A DNA stretch of 13,613 nucleotides, taken from assembly GCA_947630075.1 (NCBI GenBank), contig CANRGF010000013.1, positions 1 to 13,613 on the forward strand, written 5' to 3'. The notes under the pieces were generated by a model, which saw only the letters and a list, made by a program, of their open reading frames with translations, was not told the origin of the DNA and ran no database searches. Positions 7,053 through 13,613 of the stretch are shown piece after piece. The position numbers were made by a program, and so were the translations under genes. This DNA comes from an uncultured Clostridia bacterium. GTDB lineage: Bacteria; Bacillota; Clostridia; Christensenellales; UBA1242. Each line of letters opens with the position of its first letter. Position 1 is the first letter of the stretch.

Positions 7053-7130
7053 CATTTCACGATAAAAACATAACACAAAACGGCATATTTGCAAAAATTT
7101 TGCATTTTTACTGCAAAAATTCGTGAAATG
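7053..7130. repeat. Inverted repeat pair CATTTCACGA / TCGTGAAATG
   Basis: Perfect 10-base arms at 7053-7062 and 7121-7130 flank a 58-base AT-rich interior. The interior holds a 13-base palindrome GCAAAAATTTTGC (7091-7103) and a further GCAAAAAT (7113-7120). It lies about 100 bases upstream of the Hsp70-operon promoter. It could be part of an attachment region or an upstream regulatory region. No open frame of interest overlaps it. Confidence 0.45.
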
Positions 7131-7235
7131 CGACATTTGTATCAAACCTTTATTGCCCCACAATGAAAAGTATCGTTGCCAAAAATTGAAAAAAGTTGAT
7201 CTTTGAGGCCTCCATATTTTCTCATATTAAAACTG

Positions 7236-7264
7236 TTGGCTTTTTTAGGCAAATATGTTATAAT
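7236..7264 (+). promoter_or_regulatory. Sigma-A-like promoter of the Hsp70 operon
   Basis: TTGGCT (7236-7241) and a perfect TATAAT (7259-7264) are separated by 17 bases. Transcription would start near 7270, leaving a leader of only about 12 bases that contains the GGAGGG ribosome binding site (7272-7277). The spacer holds TTTTTTAGGCAA, which shares TTTTAGGCAA with the operator-like repeats before the SLOG gene. No CIRCE-like heat-shock operator is visible. Confidence 0.7.
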
Positions 7265-7281
7265 AACAAACGGAGGGCTGT

Positions 7282-7854
7282 ATGCTTTCAGATGATGAAT
7301 TAGAAAATTTTATTAAAAACCCTTTTATAAAAAAGGCTGAAGACGATGAATTTTTACTGCTAAAACAGCGCGCAGAAGCAAATGATGTCTTTGGTATGTT
7401 CAATTACGGCGAGCAGTGTTATTATCGAGAGAAATATGTTGAGTCAGCATATTGGATCAGAAAGGCATTTCTTTGTAATCATAATCAAGGACGAATTTAT
7501 TTAGGTGACCTATGGAGAAGTGCGGACAGAAAAATTCGTGATAAATACGAAGATGTTAAATGTGATGGATATGGCTTTGACCCTGAGAATCCGGTATTAG
7601 TTATGATGCCTATCGGAGAAAAAGAGTATTTACAATCAATAAAGCCTAAAAATGGACAACTCATTTCGTTTTGCCGTATGTGTTGTGTAGCTAGTAGTAA
7701 CGGGACTATGATAGACAAATATGAAGTATATACAATAAGCGATTATCCAGAATTAAAGCCTCTAAAATATATTGTTTATTTCAATATGTATGCACTTGAT
7801 GGCTATGGAAAAATGATTGAAGGATTTGAAAGTATAAAAGGAGATCAAAAATGA
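7282..7854 (+). CDS. Small Sel1-like repeat protein, first gene of the Hsp70 operon
   Basis: This is a soluble 190-residue protein with no signal peptide or membrane segment. Residues 31-78 (AEANDVFGMFNYGEQCYYRE onward, with AYWIRKAF and RIYLGDLW) read like one or two Sel1-like/TPR-type helical hairpins, a fold that usually binds proteins. The remainder (about 95-185), with YGFDPENPVLVMM, FCRMCC (130-135) and FNMYALDGYGKM, is not a domain I recognise; the cysteines could bind metal or simply be buried. ATG 7282 has GGAGGG 4-5 bases upstream. Its stop overlaps the start of the Hsp70 gene (ATGA at 7851-7854), so the two are translationally coupled. By position it is a plausible adaptor or client-recognition partner for the Hsp70, but nothing in the sequence proves that. 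Confidence 0.8.
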   Translation: MLSDDELENFIKNPFIKKAEDDEFLLLKQRAEANDVFGMFNYGEQCYYREKYVESAYWIRKAFLCNHNQGRIYLGDLWRSADRKIRDKYEDVKCDGYGFDPENPVLVMMPIGEKEYLQSIKPKNGQLISFCRMCCVASSNGTMIDKYEVYTISDYPELKPLKYIVYFNMYALDGYGKMIEGFESIKGDQK

Positions 7855-10286
7855 AAACACATAAGACTTTTGGTATGGATTTAGGAACTACAAACAGCAC
7901 CGTTTCAGTTTTTAAGGATGGACATAACTTTTATGTTGAAGACTTTAAACAAAAAGCAATTCCGTCTATTGTTTGTATAAAAAATGGCAACATTGTTGCA
8001 GGAACAAAGGCAAAAAACACCCCTGGCGAAGAAAACAAAGTAAAATCAGTTAAAAGAAGTATGGGCAAAGGTGTTTTAATTAGCGTTGACAAGAAACAGT
8101 ATAAACCTGAAGAGATTTCTGCAGAGATTATAAAACACTGTGTAAACTTGTTAAATGAACAAATTGATGACGACAAAAATGTTGTGTATGACAGAGCAGT
8201 TATCACTGTGCCTGCGTATTTTAATATCGCACAAAAGGACGCAACTAGAAAAGCCGGAGAACTTGCTGGAATTGATGTTTGTATGCTTTTGGAAGAACCT
8301 ACGGCTGCAGCCATAAATTATACTATCAAAAATAATATTTCAAATGGCGTATTTATGGTTTATGATTTAGGTGGCGGAACTTTTGACGTGTCAATTATTG
8401 AGAAAATTGATAATGTTCCTGTTGTTCTTGCAACCGCTGGCGACAATTATCTTGGTGGAGATAACTTTGACAAAATTCTTGCAAATAGATTTTTGGAAAT
8501 TTTAAACAACGAACTCGGCTATGACATTCAATTAGATATAGATAATAACCAAAAAGACAAAAACAAATTTGCCGCCCTTGTTCTTGCTGCTGAAAATGTA
8601 AAGAAAAATCTTTCTGTTGAAGAAAGTGTTTCTATAAATTATAATGATGTCTTTAAAGATAATTCTGGCGTTGACTTAATTGTTGAAGAATTTACAAGAA
8701 AAGAGTTTGAAAACCTTATTAAAGATAAAATTGTGACTGATACTATTTCTAAATGTGAAGAGGCTTTACAAAAATTCAAAGATAGTGGCCGTGAATTAAA
8801 TGAAATTGATTCAATTATAATGGTTGGCGGTTCACGTAAAATTCCTTATGTAAAGGATGTTCTTACAAAAAAATACATTGATACAAAGTTAATAAAGGAT
8901 ATCCAAATTTCTGAACCTGATTTGGCTGTTGGTTCTGGTGCAGGTATTGTTGCTGCAACATTACCAATTATTTTAGAAGATGAAGACATTAAAGTTGAGG
9001 TCAATACCCCATTTTATGTTGATGGAAACTACACTTTTACAGGGAAAGTATTGTCGGGAGATGTTCAAGAGGTTGGAGTTGTTTTGGATGGTAAAGAAAT
9101 CAAAGCAAAAGTTGACCAAAACAGAGAGTTCTCTATTGATTTTTCAAGTACTTTCAAAAATATAAAGTATAATATTTACGCAGAAGGGAAGGTCTTGTCT
9201 GATGTTTCAGGAAACAGAAACGAAGTTGACTTAATTGCTCCTACTCCTGTCCAAAACGAAACAATTAGAATAGAGATTGTTGACCTTGAAAAACAAGAGA
9301 TCGTTGACTTCCCTATTGTTAATCAGGGCGAATCGTTGCCTTGCGAGGCTGTTCACTATTTTAAAATAAATGAATATAGCAGAGAGCAAGTTATTCTTCC
9401 TGTCAAGGAAGGTTATAGAGAAATTTATAAGCTTATCGTAGATATTCCACAAGGAACAAAAATTGGCAGCAGAATTGCCGTTAAAGTTTCTATTGATGTT
9501 CTTGGAAATGTGACATTAAATGTCCTTTTGGATGGAAAAGAGCTGCAAGGTAGAATTGAACAAACCGGCGCGGATATGAAAACAACGGCAGATCTTGATA
9601 GAGCATTTGATAAAAAAGTGGCTAATTACAAAGATGATGCTGATAGGGAAAAAGCTTTTGAAAAGCAAGAAAACATAAAGCGTCAATTAGATGAAGCGAA
9701 ACAAAGCAACGATCAAGTTTATTATGCCGATACTGTTGAAAAATACAAAACGCTTGTTCAAGAATTGCCTAACGAAAGGATGAAAATAACAGAAGAAGAT
9801 TTTGATAAACTTGGTGAAAAAATTAAAAATGCGGCTCAAAGTATTGATAAATCACAATTTGATATGTCAAAAGTTGATGATGCTATCTATTTCGGAAAGA
9901 GAGCCGTAAGAAAAGAAGATGTCAAAACCGCGGAGGCAAATTATCAGTTGCTTGAAAGCATCTTGACAACTCTTGAATTGAAGAAAAATCCAAAAGTTGA
10001 ATTTGCTATTATTATGCAGATTCTGGCAGACGTTGAAGATTCTCTAAATTCTATTCAAGATGTTTCTTTGCGTATGCAACTTCAAGAAGAATATTCAAGA
10101 GTGGTTAGTTTTGTCAACACATTAAAACTTGATAACTTTGAAACAATGTCAAACGAAGAAATGCAACATATCGTTGATGATTTGGTATATCATTGCAGAG
10201 ATTTAATGAGGCTTATAAGTATGACAAACATAAAAGAATTGACAGAAAAATCCTCTATGTTCACCGGGAGGGTTAGCAAAGACTAA
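7851..10286 (+). CDS. Divergent Hsp70 (DnaK-like) chaperone with inserted Ig-like domain and long helical tail
   Basis: This is an ATP-driven Hsp70 chaperone of 811 residues, against about 610-640 for DnaK. The ATPase domain (1-372) keeps the phosphate loops GMDLGTTNS (8-16) and YDLGGGTFDVSII (171-183), VKRSMGK (67-73), VPAYF (120-124), LLEEPTAAAINY (146-157) and VGGSRKIPYV (325-334). The residues matching DnaK Asp8, Lys70, Glu171, Asp194 and Thr199 are all present, so it should hydrolyse ATP. Residues about 376-466 then form an extra beta-rich segment resembling bacterial Ig-like repeats (TFTGKVLSGDVQEVGVVLDG). A substrate-binding beta domain follows (about 468-570, including VDIPQGTKIGSRIAVKVSID), then about 235 residues of charged helix, longer than the DnaK lid and without a DnaK-type acidic C-terminal tail. 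It sits between coupled genes and is not the housekeeping dnaK, which normally lies with grpE and dnaJ. Confidence 0.93.
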   Translation: MKTHKTFGMDLGTTNSTVSVFKDGHNFYVEDFKQKAIPSIVCIKNGNIVAGTKAKNTPGEENKVKSVKRSMGKGVLISVDKKQYKPEEISAEIIKHCVNLLNEQIDDDKNVVYDRAVITVPAYFNIAQKDATRKAGELAGIDVCMLLEEPTAAAINYTIKNNISNGVFMVYDLGGGTFDVSIIEKIDNVPVVLATAGDNYLGGDNFDKILANRFLEILNNELGYDIQLDIDNNQKDKNKFAALVLAAENVKKNLSVEESVSINYNDVFKDNSGVDLIVEEFTRKEFENLIKDKIVTDTISKCEEALQKFKDSGRELNEIDSIIMVGGSRKIPYVKDVLTKKYIDTKLIKDIQISEPDLAVGSGAGIVAATLPIILEDEDIKVEVNTPFYVDGNYTFTGKVLSGDVQEVGVVLDGKEIKAKVDQNREFSIDFSSTFKNIKYNIYAEGKVLSDVSGNRNEVDLIAPTPVQNETIRIEIVDLEKQEIVDFPIVNQGESLPCEAVHYFKINEYSREQVILPVKEGYREIYKLIVDIPQGTKIGSRIAVKVSIDVLGNVTLNVLLDGKELQGRIEQTGADMKTTADLDRAFDKKVANYKDDADREKAFEKQENIKRQLDEAKQSNDQVYYADTVEKYKTLVQELPNERMKITEEDFDKLGEKIKNAAQSIDKSQFDMSKVDDAIYFGKRAVRKEDVKTAEANYQLLESILTTLELKKNPKVEFAIIMQILADVEDSLNSIQDVSLRMQLQEEYSRVVSFVNTLKLDNFETMSNEEMQHIVDDLVYHCRDLMRLISMTNIKELTEKSSMFTGRVSKD

Positions 10287-11149
10287 TGGGAAATTATGAA
10301 TTTTTATTTCAGCAATACAACAACTTCTCAACAGATAGTTCAATTTTTAGATGCCCATTATGTAATGCAGAAAACAAATATACTGACAAAAATTGCGTAA
10401 AATGTGGATACGACTTACAAGATTATGAAAAGTTGTGTTTTAGCACTTATAACTTTTATAACCAAGCCTTAAACCTAACAAAACAAGGCAATTATTTATC
10501 TGCTTTTGAGTATATAACACGCTATTTAGAATATTTCAAATATGATAAAGACGCTTGTAGATTACAAATATTTATCGTTTACTTATTGAAAGGCAATTAT
10601 GCTGAAAAGGTTGATGATTATTGCACAAAATTCCCAAATGAAAGATGGATAAGACAGTTTGAGGAAAATCCAGAATCCATAACGATAGATCAGTTTAGTC
10701 CAAGAGAAGAATATATTGGAAAAACAACTGATAATGTAATTGAAGACTTAAAAAACGAGTTGAGAAATTTACGTTCAAAAAAAGCCTATGATTTTGCAAA
10801 TCTCATAAACCCTGCTTTTTCATTTCTTGTTGAATTAAGAGCAAATTCAAATTCGAGAGACGGAAAGAAATTTTATGAGAAGTTTCTAAATTTCTATGAG
10901 AATAACTTTCTCAAGTGCTTGGATCGCAATGGATTGTCTGTTAAAGATTTAGTCGGCAAAAACTATGAAGAGCAGTTAAAAAATGGCAATTTGCAACAAG
11001 AGGAAATTGGAAAAATAATAGAAAGCGAAAATAAAAAATTACCAGATGGAACTATTGACAAGGTTTTTAATCCGTGTATAAAATATCATTCAGAGGTATT
11101 ACAAAAAATGAATTTTTCTGTGGTTAATAATAAAAGGAAACGAAAATGA
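10286..11149 (+). CDS. Zinc-ribbon/TPR-like protein with GrpE-like C-terminal half (candidate nucleotide exchange factor)
   Basis: This is a soluble 287-residue protein. CPLC (23-26) and CVKC (37-40) form a four-cysteine zinc ribbon. Residues 52-115 look like paired helices of TPR type (FYNQALNLTKQGNYLSAFEY). A helical stretch (about 150-215) is followed by a segment matching the GrpE pattern: NGLSVKDLVGKNYEE (215-229) for GrpE's G(V/I)E-I---G-(F/L)DP, and DGTIDKVFNPCIKYHSEVLQ (254-273) then KMNFSVV for its final beta strands (G-V--V-QKGY-L-DRV-RPA-V-V). GrpE releases ADP from Hsp70, so a partner encoded directly after an Hsp70 gene fits well. I compared this by eye from memory. The start overlaps the Hsp70 stop (TAATG), indicating coupling. 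The tail is basic (KRKRK). Confidence 0.7.
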   Translation: MGNYEFLFQQYNNFSTDSSIFRCPLCNAENKYTDKNCVKCGYDLQDYEKLCFSTYNFYNQALNLTKQGNYLSAFEYITRYLEYFKYDKDACRLQIFIVYLLKGNYAEKVDDYCTKFPNERWIRQFEENPESITIDQFSPREEYIGKTTDNVIEDLKNELRNLRSKKAYDFANLINPAFSFLVELRANSNSRDGKKFYEKFLNFYENNFLKCLDRNGLSVKDLVGKNYEEQLKNGNLQQEEIGKIIESENKKLPDGTIDKVFNPCIKYHSEVLQKMNFSVVNNKRKRK

Positions 11150-12954
11150 AATTCAAAAATCAAACTTTATTTGATGAATTTGAAATTGATGCAGAAACTT
11201 CGCAAGCGCAGTTGTTGAAAATGTTTCAAACAAAGCCAAACTTGCGTAAAGTTTTGCCGCAATATGTAAAAATTATCAATAACAAAAATGAATTATTAGC
11301 AGAAAAACTTTTTTCAAAAAAACGTGGGGAAAACATCTATGACTTGGATTTTTTAAATCAGCATAAAGATTTGTCAGTTCTCTCTCCTGTTGAAAAAAAC
11401 GCCTTATGCGTTGCAGTTGTTTCAAATTTTGAAACGTCTATTTCAAAGTATAAGTTTAGTGCAAAAGTTTATAATGATTTGTTAAACAATTTGGTAAATT
11501 TTGACGATTTTGCGACCGAAAAAATAACTCCTGAATTATATCAAGAATTTTCTGAATGTGTTTTATCGGAACTAAAAAAAAGAGTATCCAAAGTTTTAAA
11601 CGCAATCAATAGCAAGGATACAAATTCTTTATATAGAGTTGTTATTGGCATCTCAGACGAAAAGTTAAAAAAAGAACTTTGTGATATTTTTATGGATAGC
11701 ATAAGTTCTTCTATTGAACTTCTTAACAATGTGGATGATGAAACAGCTTTTGAAAATGCTATGAAATACATATCTTCTCTTAATAGTTCTATCTATAAAA
11801 ATGAGACTTTCTACAGAAGTTATAAAGCTACACTTAATATGTTGAACAAGAAGTTAGTTGCAAAAGGTGCTATATTAAACAAATATTTTATTAGTCTTGC
11901 AAAACCACTAAAAAAAGAGGATGCTGTAAATCTATTAAAACCCTTGGCAACAGTCTTTATTGATTTTTTGTCTTTTAATAACATTGGAAAATATGATTAT
12001 AAATTTCTTGTGAGCCAACAACAAAGTGCGCAAGCAAATTATGATTATGTTATTGAGAATAATTTGCATTGTGACGGAGACTATGCGATAAAAAATTTTA
12101 TAGATATTGTTTCTCAAGGTGAAGATTGGTATGATGAATATGTTGATGACATTGAAAATATCAATGACACAGATTCTATCTTTGATCTCTGCTCTAAGAT
12201 TAGAGAAGTAATATCAAACAAAGAACATAGAATTATTCTTACCAATATGTTGATGGATTTCTCAACTTTTAATAAGGATTTTGGAGATATAAACATTAAA
12301 ATTAAAAATACCGAAATGATTTTAGAAGATATGAAGAAAGACTTTCGACGCCCAATAAATTACACTACGTTTTGTTCCACATTAGATAAAAAAGTAATAA
12401 CCCCGGGCATAGTTGATAGTTTCACAGCAAAATTTTATCCTATAGTATTGTTAGATGAACAATATAAGAATCTTTTTGAAAATATAAAAGCAGCTTGTTT
12501 TATGCCTCTTTCTCTTATTGAATTTGTGCCGGAATATGGTGGATATGGATATGGTCTAACACCAAAAGGTGCGTGGTTATTAGATATGCTCAAAGCATTT
12601 CCAGAGGATTGGGAAATTGCTGGTATAACCGTCAAATCAAAGTTATACGATCTCCGTGCATATCGTTCAGATTATGGAGAAAGCAAATCAAAAGATATTG
12701 TGGATAAATGTAATAAAATTATTAAGAAAAAATCTGCTACAACTCAATCTACAACAACAAATTCTTCGCGTCCATATACACAAAGTTCAAATTCAAACAA
12801 TAGTAGCAATTCTACTTCTCATCCCGTTGCTGTGGGTCTTGGTGTTGCTTCATTTATAGCAATGATAGGTGGTTTTGTAGCTGGAATTATTCCTTTGGGA
12901 ATTATTAGTTTGGTTGCACTTATAATTTGTATAATTGTTGCGTGTCAAAAATAA
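11146..12954 (+). CDS. 602-residue protein of unknown function with C-terminal two-helix membrane anchor
   Basis: I do not recognise this protein. About 525 residues of mostly alpha-helical, soluble-looking sequence lead to a Gly/Tyr-rich patch (EYGGYGYGLTPKGAWLLDML, about 462-481). A Ser/Thr/Asn/Gln-rich low-complexity linker (531-558) follows, then two hydrophobic segments (about 561-580 and 581-600) separated by a Gly/Pro turn, ending VACQK. This is a C-terminal hairpin anchor with both ends probably cytoplasmic, and there is no N-terminal signal peptide. No HPD motif or J-domain is visible, so it is not an obvious DnaJ. The ATG overlaps the previous stop (ATGA), with AAAGGAAACG as ribosome binding site, and the operon terminator follows at once. 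It could be the membrane receptor, effector or main client of the Hsp70 machine; this is inference from operon position. Confidence 0.82.
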   Translation: MKFKNQTLFDEFEIDAETSQAQLLKMFQTKPNLRKVLPQYVKIINNKNELLAEKLFSKKRGENIYDLDFLNQHKDLSVLSPVEKNALCVAVVSNFETSISKYKFSAKVYNDLLNNLVNFDDFATEKITPELYQEFSECVLSELKKRVSKVLNAINSKDTNSLYRVVIGISDEKLKKELCDIFMDSISSSIELLNNVDDETAFENAMKYISSLNSSIYKNETFYRSYKATLNMLNKKLVAKGAILNKYFISLAKPLKKEDAVNLLKPLATVFIDFLSFNNIGKYDYKFLVSQQQSAQANYDYVIENNLHCDGDYAIKNFIDIVSQGEDWYDEYVDDIENINDTDSIFDLCSKIREVISNKEHRIILTNMLMDFSTFNKDFGDINIKIKNTEMILEDMKKDFRRPINYTTFCSTLDKKVITPGIVDSFTAKFYPIVLLDEQYKNLFENIKAACFMPLSLIEFVPEYGGYGYGLTPKGAWLLDMLKAFPEDWEIAGITVKSKLYDLRAYRSDYGESKSKDIVDKCNKIIKKKSATTQSTTTNSSRPYTQSSNSNNSSNSTSHPVAVGLGVASFIAMIGGFVAGIIPLGIISLVALIICIIVACQK

Positions 12955-12982
12955 AAAGGATAGCTAATGTGCTATTCTTTTT
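12953..12982. terminator. Bidirectional rho-independent terminator
   Basis: A 12-bp stem, AAAAAGGATAGC/GCTATTCTTTTT (one G-T pair), encloses the loop TAATGT. T-rich runs follow on both strands, so it can end the Hsp70 operon from the left and the SLOG gene (stop at 13015) from the right. It starts inside the stop codon of the 602-residue gene. Confidence 0.85.
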
Positions 12983-13014
12983 AATACCTTTTTGTTTTCT
13001 ACAAATGAGTGCTT

Positions 13015-13521
13015 TTAGGGCTTAATAGTCAATATGGTTAAGTTCGTTTCTTTTGCATAGTCAACCGTTTGTTTTGTGCCACCTGTCTCGCCATTGAAAA
13101 GTGCTATAAGCACAGAAGAATTGTCAATCATATACTTATTTCTTTTCTGCATACAACCGTCAAAATATGGCCTATCACTAACATAGGTCACTTTGTCCGC
13201 TTGCGACAAAATATTTTTATATCTTTGTTTTTGTTGTTTTCGCCAAAGTTTGTCTTGCTCTTTGCATGGTATTGCACATTCCAAAGTAATGAACGGATAG
13301 TCCTTTTTCAACTCTAAAACAAGTTCGGCTGCGATCATGTCAAAGCCTATTGCCATACCAGAGATGAAATGGGTTATGCCATAGTTGATTATTGCGTTTT
13401 GGATTTCAATTTTCGCAATTTCTTTCATGGCAAGACAGTCAACATCATTTTCATTAAATCCCCAAGGCAACTTTTGTGGCCTATGCCCCGTGAAGCAAGC
13501 GGTTTGATTTTTATTATTCAT
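13015..13521 (-). CDS. YpsA-like SLOG-family protein (DUF1273-type, Rossmann-like nucleotide-binding)
   Basis: This is a 168-residue cytoplasmic protein with the full family pattern: ACFTGHRPQKLPWG (8-21), ITHFISGMAIGFDMIAAELV (49-68, the glycine-rich ligand loop), AIPCKEQDKLW (83-93), YKNILSQADKVTYVSD (101-116), MQKRNKYMIDNSSVLIALFN (124-143) and GGTKQTVDYA (147-156). SLOG proteins are related to LOG/DprA folds and are thought to bind or process nucleotide-derived ligands; many occur in mobile or conflict-associated islands. ATG 13521 has GGAG 5 bases upstream, and the promoter lies immediately before it. It converges on the Hsp70 operon across a shared terminator. Whether it works with the Hsp70 genes is unknown; the family also contains ordinary housekeeping members. 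Confidence 0.9.
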   Translation of the reverse strand: MNNKNQTACFTGHRPQKLPWGFNENDVDCLAMKEIAKIEIQNAIINYGITHFISGMAIGFDMIAAELVLELKKDYPFITLECAIPCKEQDKLWRKQQKQRYKNILSQADKVTYVSDRPYFDGCMQKRNKYMIDNSSVLIALFNGETGGTKQTVDYAKETNLTILTIKP

Positions 13522-13537
13522 AACAACTCCTATGCTT

Positions 13538-13566
13538 ATTATATGGCATCAAATTAGGCAGTTGCA
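13538..13566 (-). promoter_or_regulatory. Promoter of the SLOG gene
   Basis: On the - strand a perfect TATAAT (13543-13538) is preceded 18 bases upstream by TTGCAA, a partial match to TTGACA. The start near 13531 leaves a very short leader, much as at the Hsp70 promoter. The spacer is occupied by one copy of the 18-bp repeat, so a bound protein would probably repress. Confidence 0.6.
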
Positions 13567-13590
13567 ACTAAAATGGCATCATTTTAGGCA
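13543..13590. repeat. Two 18-bp direct repeats at a 30-bp period over the SLOG promoter, one within a palindrome
   Basis: ATGGCATCAAATTAGGCA (13543-13560) and ATGGCATCATTTTAGGCA (13573-13590) differ at two central positions and start exactly 30 bases apart. The upstream copy lies in a perfect 8-bp-arm palindrome, CTAAAATG-GCAT-CATTTTAG (13568-13587), and GTTGCAAC (13561-13568) between the copies is also self-complementary. One copy fills the -10/-35 spacer and the other sits just above the -35 box. This arrangement is typical of an operator for a transcription factor; the factor is not in the window. Confidence 0.6.
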
Positions 13591-13613
13591 ATAATTGAAT
13601 TAAACATGGGGGT

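Noticed and set aside
7851..10286. Housekeeping dnaK locus
   Set aside because: There is no hrcA, canonical grpE or dnaJ nearby and no CIRCE operator. The protein has an extra domain and a long tail, and sits beside a tRNA remnant.
11146..12954. J-domain in the 602-residue protein, expected as an Hsp70 partner
   Set aside because: No HPD tripeptide or J-domain helix pattern was found in this or the other operon proteins.
13543..13590. Start of a CRISPR array
   Set aside because: There are only two imperfect 18-base copies with a 12-base gap, located on a promoter; this fits operator sites instead.

Overview
The window is AT-rich bacterial DNA. Gene starts have strong GGAGG-type ribosome binding sites, genes are packed with ATGA/TAATG overlaps, TGA is used as a stop, and promoters look sigma-A-like. 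Together with the families present (LicD, Wzx flippase, CadA-type ATPase, YpsA-like SLOG), this suggests a low-GC Bacillota, probably an uncultured gut Clostridia-like lineage. That assignment is inference; no marker gene is present.

Region 1 (1-1941, + strand) is the 3' part of a Zn/Cd/Pb-type P1B ATPase whose start lies before the window. Region 2 (about 1976-6574, - strand) is a cell-surface glycan decoration operon. It runs from a promoter at about 6574 through licD, a decayed Wzx flippase, a LicC-like nucleotidyltransferase, a PLP aminotransferase and an ornithine-cyclodeaminase-family protein to a 61-residue truncated gene. The operon is degrading. The nucleotidyltransferase and aminotransferase look like one bifunctional protein split by a single-base frameshift, and the flippase has lost internal segments and the reading frame several times. 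It may once have made and attached an NDP-activated amino compound to a surface polymer.

Region 3 (6575-7281) is gene-free. It holds a - strand terminator, the 3' end of a tRNA gene (TPsiC arm, acceptor strand and CCA, with no 5' half), and several inverted repeats. This looks like the attachment-site edge of an island integrated in a tRNA gene, with the island to the right.

Region 4 (7236-12982, + strand) is the most interesting part: one promoter, four translationally coupled genes and one terminator. They encode a Sel1-like small protein, an 811-residue Hsp70 with an Ig-like domain inserted between its ATPase and substrate-binding domains, a zinc-ribbon/TPR-like protein whose C-terminal half resembles the Hsp70 nucleotide exchange factor GrpE, and a 602-residue unknown protein ending in a Ser/Thr/Asn-rich linker and a two-helix membrane anchor. 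This looks like a dedicated Hsp70 machine tethered to a membrane effector or receptor, with no recognisable J-domain protein.

Region 5 (12953-13613) holds a bidirectional terminator and, on the - strand, a YpsA-like SLOG-family protein. Its promoter is overlaid by two copies of an 18-bp element spaced 30 bp apart, one of them in a perfect palindrome. SLOG proteins and tRNA-integrated cargo are common in mobile and defence islands, so the Hsp70 operon could be a conflict, stress or defence system. That role is inferred from context only.
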